A DNA stretch of 41,974 bases, from contig JAGBRZ010000066.1 in the NCBI GenBank assembly GCA_017632155.1, positions 1 through 41,974 of the forward strand, read 5' to 3'. The position numbers were made by a program, and so were the translations under genes. This DNA is from Clostridia bacterium (GTDB lineage Bacteria > Bacillota_A > Clostridia > Oscillospirales > CAG-272). The notes below the pieces were generated by a model. It did not search any database, was not told where the DNA came from, and saw only the letters and a program-made list of their open reading frames with translations. This document shows, piece by piece, positions 15,919-24,131 of this stretch. How positions within the stretch are numbered: the first letter of the stretch is position 1; each line of letters begins with the position of its first letter.

Positions 15919-16481
15919 TGGTCTACACCAAAACATACGAGGCTCCGCCCCTCGACATACGCGAGATTCTGCGCTATGCGGGCGTTCGCGGCGACGCTCC
16001 CGAGATCGAAACCCTTCTCGAGGAATGCCTTTCCGAGGCTATGGACAAGCTGACATATAAAGTCTGCTACGGTGATTTTCCCGTGTCCTTCTTTGATTCT
16101 GTCGAATCGAAGGGACTGAAAAATCACCTTGAAGGATGCAACAAAGCTGTTATATTCGCGGCAACTATCGGCATCGGGATCGACCGCCTTATCGCGCGTT
16201 ACGCAAGCGTTTCGCCGACAAAGTCACTTCTCTTTGGGGCTATCGGAGCCGAGAGGATCGAGGCACTTTGCGAGATCTTTAACAAAGAATACGGCGGCTC
16301 GCGATTCAGCCCCGGCTACGGCGATCTTCCGCTTGAATTTCAAAAAGAGATCTTTCGTGCGCTCGATTGCCCGCGAAAGATCGGGCTTTCGCTGAACGAA
16401 AGTATGCTTATGTCGCCATCGAAATCTGTCACGGCGATAATAGGAGTTAAAAATGAGTATCAAAGAATTTCTGAAAAATAA
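15915..16481 (+). CDS. Stand-alone methionine synthase activation domain
   Basis: A 188-residue protein resembling only the C-terminal AdoMet-binding reactivation domain of MetH. The end carries the diagnostic RFSPGYGDLPLEFQKEIF, then KIGLSLNESMLMSPSKSVTA. In E. coli MetH this is the fourth module of one chain; here it is separate and precedes metH, whose product lacks it. The protein would use SAM to remethylate inactive cob(II)alamin on MetH. The start is ATG 15915 or 15918, overlapping the metF stop (TGA 15916-15918). Its 3' end overlaps metH by 29 bases. Confidence 0.88.
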   Translation: MMVYTKTYEAPPLDIREILRYAGVRGDAPEIETLLEECLSEAMDKLTYKVCYGDFPVSFFDSVESKGLKNHLEGCNKAVIFAATIGIGIDRLIARYASVSPTKSLLFGAIGAERIEALCEIFNKEYGGSRFSPGYGDLPLEFQKEIFRALDCPRKIGLSLNESMLMSPSKSVTAIIGVKNEYQRISEK

Positions 16482-18834
16482 TATAGTCTTCCTCGACGGC
16501 GGAATGGGCACGCTTCTGCAAGAACGCGGGCTCTGCCCGGGTGAGCTTCCCGAAAGATGGAATCTTGAGCACCCCGAGGTTATAATTGACATCCACCGCG
16601 CCTATTTTGATGCGGGTAGCAATATCGTAAATACCAACACCTTCGGCGCAAATATACTTAAATTTTCCGCAGATGAACTCGATTCCATTGTCAAAGCCGC
16701 AATTCAAAATGCGCGTGCGGCGGCTGAATTGAGTATCGAATTGCAGGAAAAGTTCATTGCTCTCGACATCGGCCCCACGGGCAAGATGCTAAAACCCTAC
16801 GGCGACCTTGATTTTGAGGATGCTGTCACTATTTTTGCCGAAACGGTAAAGCTTGGCGTAAAACACGGTGCCGATCTCATCGTGATCGAAACGATGAACG
16901 ACAGCTACGAAACCAAAGCCGCGCTTCTTGCGGCAAAGGAAAACTCTTCTCTGCCCATTTTCGTTTCGAATGCATACGGCGAAGACGGCAAGCTGATGAC
17001 GGGCGCATCGCCTGCGGCTATGGTCGCGCTTCTCGAGGGTATGGGGGCAGATGCGATCGGCGTCAACTGCTCGCTCGGTCCGAAAGCTCTCGCTCCGATA
17101 GTCGAGGAATATCTCAAATACGCCTCCGTCCCCGTTTTGCTCAAGCCCAACGCGGGTCTGCCCTGCTCGGTTTGCGGCAAAACGCATTATGACGTAAGCG
17201 CCGACGATTTTGCAGCAGAGGTTGCCTCTCTTGTCAAAAAAGGCGTTCGCATCGCGGGCGGCTGCTGCGGAACGACCCCCGATTATATCGCCGCGACCGT
17301 CAAGGCTTGCGAAGGCATTGCACCTGTCGAAACCGAAAAGAAAAACATCACCTGCGTTTCCTCCTACACCCACGCAGTGATATTTGATAAAGAACCGATC
17401 CTCATTGGCGAGCGCATCAATCCAACGGGCAAAAAGCGCTTCAAGGAAGCACTCAAAGCACACGACATTGATTACATCCTCAAGGAGGGCATCGCCGAGC
17501 AGGAAAAGGGCGTGCATATTCTTGACGTCAACGTCGGATTGCCCGACATCAACGAGGTCGAAATGCTGACCGAAGCCATCACCGAGCTTCAAGCGATCAT
17601 CGATCTTCCCTTGCAGATAGACACCTCGAATCCCACCGCAATGGAATCTGCTTTGCGCCGATACAACGGCAAGGCAATGATAAACTCGGTCAGCGGCAAA
17701 CAGGAGAGTATGGATTCAGTCTTCCCGCTTGCGAAAAAGTACGGCGGCTTGATCGTTGCACTTACGCTCGATGACAGCGGCATCCCCGCGACAGCCGAGG
17801 AGCGCTTCAATATCGCGAAACGCATTCTCGCCGAAGCTGAAAAATACGGCATTGAGAAGAAGGACATCATCTTCGATCCACTTGCAATGACGATAAGTGC
17901 GGACACTGGCGCCGCACGCGAAACTCTCCGCGCTGTCGGAATGATCCGAAATGAGCTTGGCTGCCACACATCCCTCGGCGTTTCAAACGTATCCTTCGGG
18001 CTCCCGAACCGCGATCTTATCAACTCGAATTTCTTCGCCCTCGCGCTCGGACGCGGGCTCTCGGCGGCGATAATGAATCCCTATTCCGCCGAAATGATGA
18101 ACGCCTACTACGCCTACCGCGCGCTTGCAGGACTCGACGAAAACTGCGCAGATTTCATCTCCTCGGCTCAAGCGGTGAACACCGTCACGCAGACAGTCAC
18201 CGAGGTCAAAGAGGATTTCGCATCCGAGCTTCAAAAGGCAATCGTAAAGGGACTAAAAGACCGCGCGGGCGCACTCACCGAGGCATTGATCGCGGATAAC
18301 GAGCCGCTTTCGATCGTCGGGAACGAGATCATCCCCGCTCTTGATACCGTCGGTGTCGGATTTGAGAAAAAGACAGTCTATCTGCCTCAGCTTCTTATGA
18401 GTGCGGAGGCGGCAAAAGCGGCATTCGAGGTCATCAAATCCCATATGCCGAGCGGCAAGGCTACCGACAAACCGTCCTTCGTGATCGCAACCGTCAAGGG
18501 CGACATCCACGACATCGGCAAAAACATCGTCAAGCTAATTCTCGAAAACTACGGCTACCCCGTGTGTGACCTCGGACGTGACGTACCGCCCGAGAAGATC
18601 GTTGAGGAAACCGTTCGTCTGCACGCGCCCATAGTCGGACTCAGCGCGCTGATGACCACCACCGTCCCCGCGATGGAGGAAACGATCAAGCAGCTTCGCG
18701 AATCTGCACCGTGGGCAAAGATCGTCGTAGGCGGTGCCGTCCTCAACCGCGAATATGCCGAGCGGATCGGCGCGGACAAGTACGCGAAGGACGCGATGGA
18801 AGCTGTCCGCTACGCGGAATCTTTTTCCTGCTAA
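16453..18834 (+). CDS. metH: Cobalamin-dependent methionine synthase, three-module form
   Basis: A 793-residue MetH. Homocysteine domain ~1-290, with zinc ligands Cys206 (VNCSLG) and Cys271-Cys272 (GGCCGTTP). Pterin-binding domain ~320-570 (IGERINPTGKKRFKEAL, DVNVGLP). B12 cap ~580-665, and B12-binding Rossmann domain ~670-793 with GDIHDIGKN, His686 being the lower cobalt ligand. The activation domain is absent and supplied by the upstream gene, so the length is short compared with ~1,230 in E. coli. ATG 16453 has AGGAG at 16442. It transfers methyl from methyl-THF to homocysteine. Confidence 0.95.
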   Translation: MSIKEFLKNNIVFLDGGMGTLLQERGLCPGELPERWNLEHPEVIIDIHRAYFDAGSNIVNTNTFGANILKFSADELDSIVKAAIQNARAAAELSIELQEKFIALDIGPTGKMLKPYGDLDFEDAVTIFAETVKLGVKHGADLIVIETMNDSYETKAALLAAKENSSLPIFVSNAYGEDGKLMTGASPAAMVALLEGMGADAIGVNCSLGPKALAPIVEEYLKYASVPVLLKPNAGLPCSVCGKTHYDVSADDFAAEVASLVKKGVRIAGGCCGTTPDYIAATVKACEGIAPVETEKKNITCVSSYTHAVIFDKEPILIGERINPTGKKRFKEALKAHDIDYILKEGIAEQEKGVHILDVNVGLPDINEVEMLTEAITELQAIIDLPLQIDTSNPTAMESALRRYNGKAMINSVSGKQESMDSVFPLAKKYGGLIVALTLDDSGIPATAEERFNIAKRILAEAEKYGIEKKDIIFDPLAMTISADTGAARETLRAVGMIRNELGCHTSLGVSNVSFGLPNRDLINSNFFALALGRGLSAAIMNPYSAEMMNAYYAYRALAGLDENCADFISSAQAVNTVTQTVTEVKEDFASELQKAIVKGLKDRAGALTEALIADNEPLSIVGNEIIPALDTVGVGFEKKTVYLPQLLMSAEAAKAAFEVIKSHMPSGKATDKPSFVIATVKGDIHDIGKNIVKLILENYGYPVCDLGRDVPPEKIVEETVRLHAPIVGLSALMTTTVPAMEETIKQLRESAPWAKIVVGGAVLNREYAERIGADKYAKDAMEAVRYAESFSC

Positions 18835-18868
18835 ATTTAAGATATTAATTAAAAAGAGGTATATAAAA

Positions 18869-19543
18869 ATGAAACTACTTATCGACGACGCTAACATTCA
18901 GAAAATCAAAGAAATCTCCGAATTCTTCCCCGTTGATGGCGTAACCACCAACCCCTCTATCCTTGCAAAGAGCGGACGCCCTCCCTTTGAGGTACTTTCC
19001 GAGATAAGAGAATTTCTTGGTGACAAGGAGCTCCACGTTCAGGTCATCTCCGCAGATGCAGAGGGCATAATGAAGGAAGCCGCAAAGATCACCGAGGTCC
19101 TTGGCAAGGACACCTTCATCAAGATCCCCGTCACCCGCGAGGGTCTGAAGGCGATGAAGGTGCTTTCCGCTGACGGCTACAAGATCACCGCGACCGCGAT
19201 CTACACCCCCATGCAGGCATATCTCGCCGCACGTGCGGGCGCGGATTACGCCGCTCCCTACGTCAACCGCATCGACAACCTCGGCGCAAACGGCATTGAG
19301 TCCGCTATGACGATGCACGATATCTTCGTAAACGGCGGCTATAAGACCGAGATCCTCGCCGCAAGCTTCAAGAACAGCCAGCAGGTTCAGGCTCTCGCCG
19401 CTTACGGATGCGGTTGCGCTACCTGCGCACCCGACATCATCGAGGGTCTTATCGCAAATCCCACCGTCACCTATGCCGTTGAAGCCTTCAAAAAGGACTT
19501 CGAAGGACTCGTCGGCGAGGGCAAGACTATGCTTGATTGCTGA
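18869..19543 (+). CDS. Fructose-6-phosphate aldolase / small transaldolase
   Basis: A 224-residue enzyme of the FSA/TalC family. The start is ATG 18869 with AGAGG upstream. Motifs: LLIDDANI with the conserved Asp, GVTTNPSILAKSG, and TFIKIPVT, whose Lys85 is the Schiff-base lysine (same number as in E. coli FSA), then TATAIYTPMQA and YVNRIDNLG. It interconverts fructose-6-phosphate with dihydroxyacetone and glyceraldehyde-3-phosphate, or acts as a transaldolase; the two cannot be separated by eye. It lies 34 bases after metH and is probably co-transcribed. A weak hairpin (19544-19566) follows. Confidence 0.88.
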   Translation: MKLLIDDANIQKIKEISEFFPVDGVTTNPSILAKSGRPPFEVLSEIREFLGDKELHVQVISADAEGIMKEAAKITEVLGKDTFIKIPVTREGLKAMKVLSADGYKITATAIYTPMQAYLAARAGADYAAPYVNRIDNLGANGIESAMTMHDIFVNGGYKTEILAASFKNSQQVQALAAYGCGCATCAPDIIEGLIANPTVTYAVEAFKKDFEGLVGEGKTMLDC

Positions 19544-19570
19544 TAATTTCAATTTTTTTGAAATTACCTA

Positions 19571-19599
19571 TTGACAAGTCTTCTCTTTTGTGCTATAAT
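19571..19599 (+). promoter_or_regulatory. Promoter of the methyltransferase leader
   Basis: TTGACA (19571-19576), 17 bp, TATAAT (19594-19599). The 16 bases TTTGTGCTATAATTAG around the -10 also occur at the MarR promoter near 21758. Confidence 0.85.
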
Positions 19600-19613
19600 T
19601 AGCGAAAATTTTT

Positions 19614-19634
19614 ATGAAAGGTATACGGCAATGA
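19614..19634 (+). CDS. Tiny upstream reading frame 1 (6 codons)
   Basis: ATG AAA GGT ATA CGG CAA TGA encodes MKGIRQ. It begins ~8 bases after the likely transcription start and has no ribosome site, so it would act as a leaderless-like frame if used at all. It ends in an ATGA overlap with the next frame. The interpretation is tentative. Confidence 0.3.
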   Translation: MKGIRQ

Positions 19635-19732
19635 CAACTATTAAGTTTGTGCTTAATAATAATGTCCCTATGCACGGAGAATACTCCCTTTGGTATTCGT
19701 CGGGCTTGTATTGTCGTACCCAAATTTCATAA
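19631..19732 (+). CDS. Leader peptide (33 codons), candidate attenuator sensor
   Basis: Encodes MTTIKFVLNNNVPMHGEYSL and then WYSSGLYCRTQIS. An AAAGG sequence ~10 bases upstream could serve as ribosome site. It lies wholly between a consensus promoter and a terminator and contains the proposed antiterminator strand (codons ~25-29). A ribosome stalled before that stretch would leave it free to unwind the terminator, whereas fast translation would cover it. I do not recognise the peptide from a known resistance leader. Confidence 0.5.
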   Translation: MTTIKFVLNNNVPMHGEYSLWYSSGLYCRTQIS

Positions 19733-19763
19733 TAATCGTATTATAGGATTATATTTTGGATAT

Positions 19764-19810
19764 AGACGGTGCAAGTCGAAGTATTGATCTCGATTTGCAC
19801 CGTCTTTTTT
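19764..19810 (+). terminator. Strong terminator upstream of the methyltransferase
   Basis: A 16-bp stem (AGACGGTGCAAGTCGA with TCGATTTGCACCGTCT, one G-T) with a ten-base loop and six T. It sits before, not after, a gene with no second promoter, which argues for regulated read-through. Confidence 0.9.
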
Positions 19811-19846
19811 GTTTATTAATTATTTAACATAAAGGAGAAAAACATA

Positions 19847-20632
19847 ATGGAAAGACTCGAAGCGCTCACGGCTTATTACTCGAAGGGCAAGGAAGACGGA
19901 CGTCTGCTCTCGCGCCACGGAAGCGTGGAATTTATCACGACGGTCAATTATATCGAAAAATATCTTCGCCCCGGCATGAAGATACTCGAGATCGGCGCGG
20001 GGACGGGGCGGTATTCGCACTATTTCGCGCAGAGCGGCTACGAGGTCGATGCCGTCGAGCTGATGGAATGTAATATCGAAGTCTTCAAGGCGCACACAAC
20101 GCCCACAGAAAAGATCACGGTCACACAGGGCGACGCGCTTGATTTAAAGATCGAGGACGAGCAATACGACATCACCCTTCTTCTCGGACCGATGTACCAT
20201 CTTTACACGGTAGAGGATCAGAAGAAAGCACTTTCGGAGGCGATCCGAGTGACGAAAAAGGGCGGGATCATTTTTGCCGCTTACTGCAACAGTGATCTTA
20301 CTATGTATCAAGCCTGCATCGGAAAAAGAATACTTAAACCCGCACGTGCCGAACATAAGATTGATGAAAAAACCTTCAAACTCTTCTCTGAGCCCGTGGA
20401 TGTTTTTCAACTCCATCGCAAAGAGGATATCGACGCGCTGATGTCCGGATTCAACGTCACCCGCCTACACTACGTCGGCACGGATATGCTCGTCCACTTC
20501 ATGCGACGGGAGTTTTCCGAGCTTGACGACGAAGATTTTGAGTTTTATATGAGATACCACCTTTGCATCTGCGAACGCCCCGATATGATCGGCGCGACAA
20601 ATCATATGCTTGATATTTTCAGGAAGGAATAG
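19847..20632 (+). CDS. Class I SAM-dependent methyltransferase
   Basis: A 261-residue Rossmann-fold methyltransferase. SAM-binding motif I reads ILEIGAGTGRYSHYF (~45-59), followed by VDAVELM, GDALDLKI and the motif IV/post-I segment DITLLLGPMYHLYT. The N-terminus (YYSKGKEDGRLLSRHGSVEF) and C-terminus are conserved in a clostridial subfamily whose substrate I do not know. ATG 19847 has AAAGGAG. Two acetyltransferases follow with almost no gaps. Control by a leader peptide and attenuator would suggest a response to translation inhibitors, but no rRNA-methyltransferase (Erm) signature is visible. Confidence 0.85.
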   Translation: MERLEALTAYYSKGKEDGRLLSRHGSVEFITTVNYIEKYLRPGMKILEIGAGTGRYSHYFAQSGYEVDAVELMECNIEVFKAHTTPTEKITVTQGDALDLKIEDEQYDITLLLGPMYHLYTVEDQKKALSEAIRVTKKGGIIFAAYCNSDLTMYQACIGKRILKPARAEHKIDEKTFKLFSEPVDVFQLHRKEDIDALMSGFNVTRLHYVGTDMLVHFMRREFSELDDEDFEFYMRYHLCICERPDMIGATNHMLDIFRKE

Positions 20633-20634
20633 AT

Positions 20635-21129
20635 ATGGAAATTACAATAAGAGAAACACATCCCTCGGAAGCCGAGGAATTGATAGAAATACAAAAGGCG
20701 GCATTTTTGCCCCTTTACGAAAAATATCACGACCCCGGCAACCCGTGCCTGCGCGGTGTCGAGGATATACTGATCAGACTAAATGAGAACTACCGCCATT
20801 TCACCATCCTTGCTAACGGAAAGATCGTCGGCGCGATATTCTACCGCGTTCACGGCAAGTGGTTCCCCGATACCTTCCTCGAGGACGGCGAATACTACCT
20901 CGGCAGACTCTACATCCACCCCGATCATCAAGGCAAAGGCATCGCACCGAAAGCCATCAAGCTTGCGGAAAAAGAATTCCCCGATGCCAAAAGATTCTAC
21001 GTAGATTTTCCCACAGATATGAACAAAAACCGCCGTTGCTACGAAAAAGCGGGATATAGTGATATGAATTTATCCCTGCAAGTTGAGGAGAATCTTACGC
21101 TTACGTTTTACAAAAAGGAGATTGAATAA
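20635..21129 (+). CDS. GNAT-family N-acetyltransferase
   Basis: A 164-residue GNAT protein with the acetyl-CoA motif A: LGRLYIHPDHQGKGIAPKAI (~100-120; R/Q-x-x-G-x-G/A variant QGKGIA), then FYVDFPTDMNKNRRCYEKAGY (motif B). It starts two bases after the methyltransferase stop, so it belongs to the same operon. The acceptor substrate is unknown. Grouping of a methyltransferase and acetyltransferases is compatible with drug or metabolite modification, without proof. Confidence 0.85.
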   Translation: MEITIRETHPSEAEELIEIQKAAFLPLYEKYHDPGNPCLRGVEDILIRLNENYRHFTILANGKIVGAIFYRVHGKWFPDTFLEDGEYYLGRLYIHPDHQGKGIAPKAIKLAEKEFPDAKRFYVDFPTDMNKNRRCYEKAGYSDMNLSLQVEENLTLTFYKKEIE

Positions 21130-21698
21130 TGATATTCCAACCCAAAGAAATAACACTCAAAAATGGCAGGAGTGCCATACTGAAAACACCCGAGATCAGC
21201 GATGCGGCGGGAATGCTTGAATACATAAAACAAGCCTGCGGAGAGACTGAATTTCTTCTTCGTACCCCCGAGGAATGGGAAAGCGTGACGGTCGAAAAGG
21301 AAGAAAAATGGGTCAAAAGCCAACGTGAATCGAAAAACACACTCGCCATAACCTGCTTCATTGACAGCAAGATTGCGGGTAACTGCGAGATCAGCTTTCG
21401 AAGCGGCGCAAAAACCTCGCATCGCGCTACGGTCGCCATAGCGATTCTCAAAGAATATTGGAGCATCGGCATCGGTTCGGCATTCTTCCGCGAGATGATC
21501 TCTGCGGCAGAGGAACACGACGGCACGGAGATCGTCGAGCTTGATTTCATCGAAGGCAACGCCCGTGCACGCGCGCTATATGAAAAATTCGGATTCCGCA
21601 TTACGGGGATGATACCGAACGCTATCAAACAGAAGGACGGTAGCTACCGAAATGAATATCAAATGCAATTAATTTTATCGAAAAATCCGAATAATTGA
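21129..21698 (+). CDS. GNAT-family N-acetyltransferase
   Basis: A 189-residue GNAT protein overlapping the previous stop by one base. Its N-terminus (LKNGRSAILKTPEISDAAG) and the region VAIAILKEYWSIGIGSAFFREM match the acetyl-CoA motif A with a GIG core, followed by VELDFIEGNARARALYEKFG and a final RNEYQMQL. This subgroup resembles RimJ/RimL-like or spermidine-type enzymes. It is the last gene of the operon; no clear terminator follows before the MarR promoter. Confidence 0.85.
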   Translation: MIFQPKEITLKNGRSAILKTPEISDAAGMLEYIKQACGETEFLLRTPEEWESVTVEKEEKWVKSQRESKNTLAITCFIDSKIAGNCEISFRSGAKTSHRATVAIAILKEYWSIGIGSAFFREMISAAEEHDGTEIVELDFIEGNARARALYEKFGFRITGMIPNAIKQKDGSYRNEYQMQLILSKNPNN

Positions 21699-21729
21699 AT
21701 TAAATTTTTTAGAAATTTCGATAATATTC

Positions 21730-21758
21730 TTGAAATTCCGATCGATTTGTGCTATAAT
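21730..21758 (+). promoter_or_regulatory. Promoter of the MarR/OhrR gene
   Basis: TTGAAA (21730-21735), 17 bp, TATAAT (21753-21758) with TGTGC before the -10. Related segments GAAATTTCGAT and GAAATTCCGAT nearby might form a regulator site, but no clean palindrome is seen. Confidence 0.7.
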
Positions 21759-21792
21759 TAGTGAGCATTAAATAACCAATCGGAGGTTTCAA

Positions 21793-22239
21793 ATGGAAGA
21801 AAAATATAAATCCCTCAGCCTTCGCAGTCAGCTCTGCTTTCCTCTCTATGCCGCTTCGCGCGAAATGATCAAAAGATACCGTCCTCATCTTGATAAGATC
21901 GGACTTACATACACTCAGTACATTGTAATGATGGTATTCTGGGAAGAGAAAACCCAGAACGTAAAGCAGCTCGGCGAAAAGCTCTATCTCGACTCGGGCA
22001 CTCTCACCCCCGTTCTCAAAACTCTTGAGGCAAAGGGTTATCTTGTCCGCACCCGTTCCAAGGAGGACGAGCGCGTTCTCAATGTTGAGATCACAGCTGC
22101 GGGCGAGGCTCTCAAGGATGAGGCTCTTGCTGTACCGCAGGAAATGATGAAACACATTGCTCTCGAGCGCGAGGAGATCTATACCCTCTACAAGCTTCTG
22201 CGCAAACTTCTCGATGAGGCTCCTGAGTTCAAGGAATAA
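21793..22239 (+). CDS. OhrR-like MarR-family regulator
   Basis: A 148-residue MarR-family protein closely matching OhrR: LCFPLYAASREM near the N-terminus with Cys15 at the position of the peroxide-sensing cysteine, GLTYTQYIVMMVFWEE, the recognition helix region LDSGTLTPVLKTLEAKGYLVR and the wing KEDERVLNVEIT. OhrR repressors sense organic hydroperoxides by oxidation of that Cys and usually control an ohr gene, which is absent here. The nearest downstream genes are an ABC exporter pair with their own promoter, which may be its target (inferred). ATG 21793 has GGAGG. Confidence 0.88.
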   Translation: MEEKYKSLSLRSQLCFPLYAASREMIKRYRPHLDKIGLTYTQYIVMMVFWEEKTQNVKQLGEKLYLDSGTLTPVLKTLEAKGYLVRTRSKEDERVLNVEITAAGEALKDEALAVPQEMMKHIALEREEIYTLYKLLRKLLDEAPEFKE

Positions 22240-22261
22240 TTTATTCACCAAATCAACTACC

Positions 22262-22294
22262 GACAAGGGCACCACAAAGTGCCCTTGTCTTTTT
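22262..22294 (+). terminator. Terminator after the MarR gene
   Basis: GACAAGGGCAC pairs perfectly with GTGCCCTTGTC, followed by five T. Confidence 0.9.
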
Positions 22295-22316
22295 CCTCTT
22301 TTCGGCAGATTTGATA

Positions 22317-22345
22317 TTGACTTATTTTTTTATTTTTAGTATAAT
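22317..22345 (+). promoter_or_regulatory. Promoter of the ABC exporter pair
   Basis: TTGACT (22317-22322), 17 bp, TATAAT (22340-22345). Confidence 0.8.
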
Positions 22346-22391
22346 ATATGTTGTAATAAAATTTGCCTTTGCGGCAGAAAGGAAAACCAAA

Positions 22392-24131
22392 ATGATAAAA
22401 AGACTTCTTGGGTGTGTCAGGGAATACAAGCTCCCCTCAATACTCACCCTTATCTTCATTATCGGCGAGGTTATAATTGAGGTGTTCATTCCCTTTATCA
22501 CCGCTGACCTCGTTAACAGTATTAAAGCGGGAGCGGAAATGCGCGAGCTTTTGCTGACGGGTGCATTGCTCGTTTGCATGGCAATGGCATCGCTCTGTTG
22601 CGGCGGAATCGCAGGATTCACCTGCGCCAAGGCGAGCGCGGGATTTGCAAAGAATCTGCGCGGCGACCTCTTCCGCAAGATTCAGACCTACTCCTTCGAG
22701 AACGTTGACAACTTCTCGACTGCTTCACTCGTAACCCGACTCACCACAGACGTCGGAAACGTGCAGATGTCTTATATGATGATCATCCGCACTGCCATCC
22801 GCTCGCCCCTGATGTTCCTCTTCTCGATCATCATGGCATACTATATGGGCGGCTCTCTTGCAACGACCTTCGTTGTAGTTGTTCCCGTTCTTATCACAGG
22901 ACTTTTCCTTGTTGCCCGGAAGGCGATGCCCGCATTCCGCAGAGTTTTCAAGAAGTACGACCGACTCAACGAGTCTATCGAGGAAAACGTCCGCGGTATG
23001 CGCGTAGTTAAAGGCTTTTCGCGTGAAGATTACGAGCGCGAGCGCTTCGGCGAGGCATCCGAGGATATCCGCCGCGACTTCACAAAGGCGGAGCGCATCG
23101 TTGCCTGCAACACTCCCCTTATGCAGGTCTGCCTCTACTTCAATATGGTATTCGTCCTCACCTTCGGCTCGTATCTCATCATCTCGGGCACCGGCTCGAA
23201 TATTGACGTCGGTCAGCTTTCTGCGATGCTCACATACGGTATGCAGATCCTCATGTCGCTTATGATGCTCTCGATGATCTACGTTATGCTGACAATGTCT
23301 GCCGAATCCATCAAGCGTATCGGCGAGGTACTTGGCGAAGAACCCACCCTTACAAGTCCCGAGGGCGGCAAGACAACGGTCAAGGACGGCTCGATCGACT
23401 TCAATTCCGTAAACTTCAAGTATTCCGCAAAGGCAAAGAAGAACGCGCTTTCGGAAATCGATCTCCATATTCCTTCGGGCGCAACCGTCGGCATCATTGG
23501 CGGAACGGGCGCGTCAAAAACCACTCTCGTTCAGCTCATTCCCCGTCTTTATGACGTAACCGATGGTCAGGTCAAGGTTGGCGGCACCGATGTACGCGAA
23601 TATGATCTTCGCACTCTTCGCGATTCGGTTTCGATGGTTCTGCAGAAGAATCTTCTCTTCTCGGGCACCATCAAGGAAAACCTCCGTTGGGGTAATCCGA
23701 ACGCTACCGACGAGGAAATGGTCGAGGCTTGCCGCCTCGCTCAGGCGCACGATTTCGTTTCCTCCTTCCCCGAGGGATACGATACCTTCATCGAGCAGGG
23801 CGGAACAAACGTGTCGGGCGGTCAGAAGCAGCGTCTTTGCATTGCCCGCGCACTGCTGAAAAAGCCTAAAATTCTCATTCTTGACGACTCAACAAGTGCG
23901 GTCGATACCCGCACCGACGCCCTCATCCGTGAGGGATTCAAGAAATTCATTCCCGAAACCACAAAGATCATCATCGCACAGCGTATCGCATCGGTTCAGG
24001 ACGCAGATATGATAATCGTCCTCGATAAGGGCGAGATCTCCGCGATCGGCAAGCACGACGAGCTTGTTAAGACAAACGAAATCTACCGCGAGGTTTACGA
24101 ACAGCAGACAGGAGGTAACGAAAATGAGTAA
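22392..24131 (+). CDS. Heterodimeric ABC exporter, subunit with degenerate ATPase site
   Basis: 579 residues: six membrane helices (~1-310), then a nucleotide-binding domain. Walker A is GGTGASKTT near residue 370, with Ser replacing the last Gly of the usual GxxGxGK. The signature is VSGGQ. Walker B is ILILDDSTSAVD, with Asp in place of the catalytic Glu. These changes mark the non-hydrolysing half of asymmetric exporters such as BmrCD or TM287/288. ATG 22392 follows AGAAAGGA. The 3' end overlaps the partner gene by eight bases. The substrate is unknown; multidrug or peptide export is likely by family. Confidence 0.92.
   Translation: MIKRLLGCVREYKLPSILTLIFIIGEVIIEVFIPFITADLVNSIKAGAEMRELLLTGALLVCMAMASLCCGGIAGFTCAKASAGFAKNLRGDLFRKIQTYSFENVDNFSTASLVTRLTTDVGNVQMSYMMIIRTAIRSPLMFLFSIIMAYYMGGSLATTFVVVVPVLITGLFLVARKAMPAFRRVFKKYDRLNESIEENVRGMRVVKGFSREDYERERFGEASEDIRRDFTKAERIVACNTPLMQVCLYFNMVFVLTFGSYLIISGTGSNIDVGQLSAMLTYGMQILMSLMMLSMIYVMLTMSAESIKRIGEVLGEEPTLTSPEGGKTTVKDGSIDFNSVNFKYSAKAKKNALSEIDLHIPSGATVGIIGGTGASKTTLVQLIPRLYDVTDGQVKVGGTDVREYDLRTLRDSVSMVLQKNLLFSGTIKENLRWGNPNATDEEMVEACRLAQAHDFVSSFPEGYDTFIEQGGTNVSGGQKQRLCIARALLKKPKILILDDSTSAVDTRTDALIREGFKKFIPETTKIIIAQRIASVQDADMIIVLDKGEISAIGKHDELVKTNEIYREVYEQQTGGNENE

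Larger units (their letters stand above)
19544..19846 (+). promoter_or_regulatory. 303-base leader region with a putative transcription attenuator
   Basis: In order: a weak hairpin (19544-19566) after the aldolase gene, a consensus promoter (19571-19599), two overlapping tiny reading frames (19614-19634 and 19631-19732), an internal hairpin GAATAC/GTATTC (19679-19698), a strong terminator (19764-19810), then AAGGAG and the methyltransferase start. Bases 19703-19715, inside the second frame, can pair continuously with 19765-19777, the 5' arm of the terminator: 13 pairs, four of them G-U. Formation of that helix would abolish the terminator. This is the layout of ribosome-controlled attenuators of antibiotic-response genes; the function is inferred. 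Confidence 0.6.

Noticed and set aside
21699..21792. OhrR operator in the MarR promoter
   Set aside because: The GAAATTTCGAT/GAAATTCCGAT segments are direct-repeat-like, and no clean OhrR-type inverted repeat could be defined.
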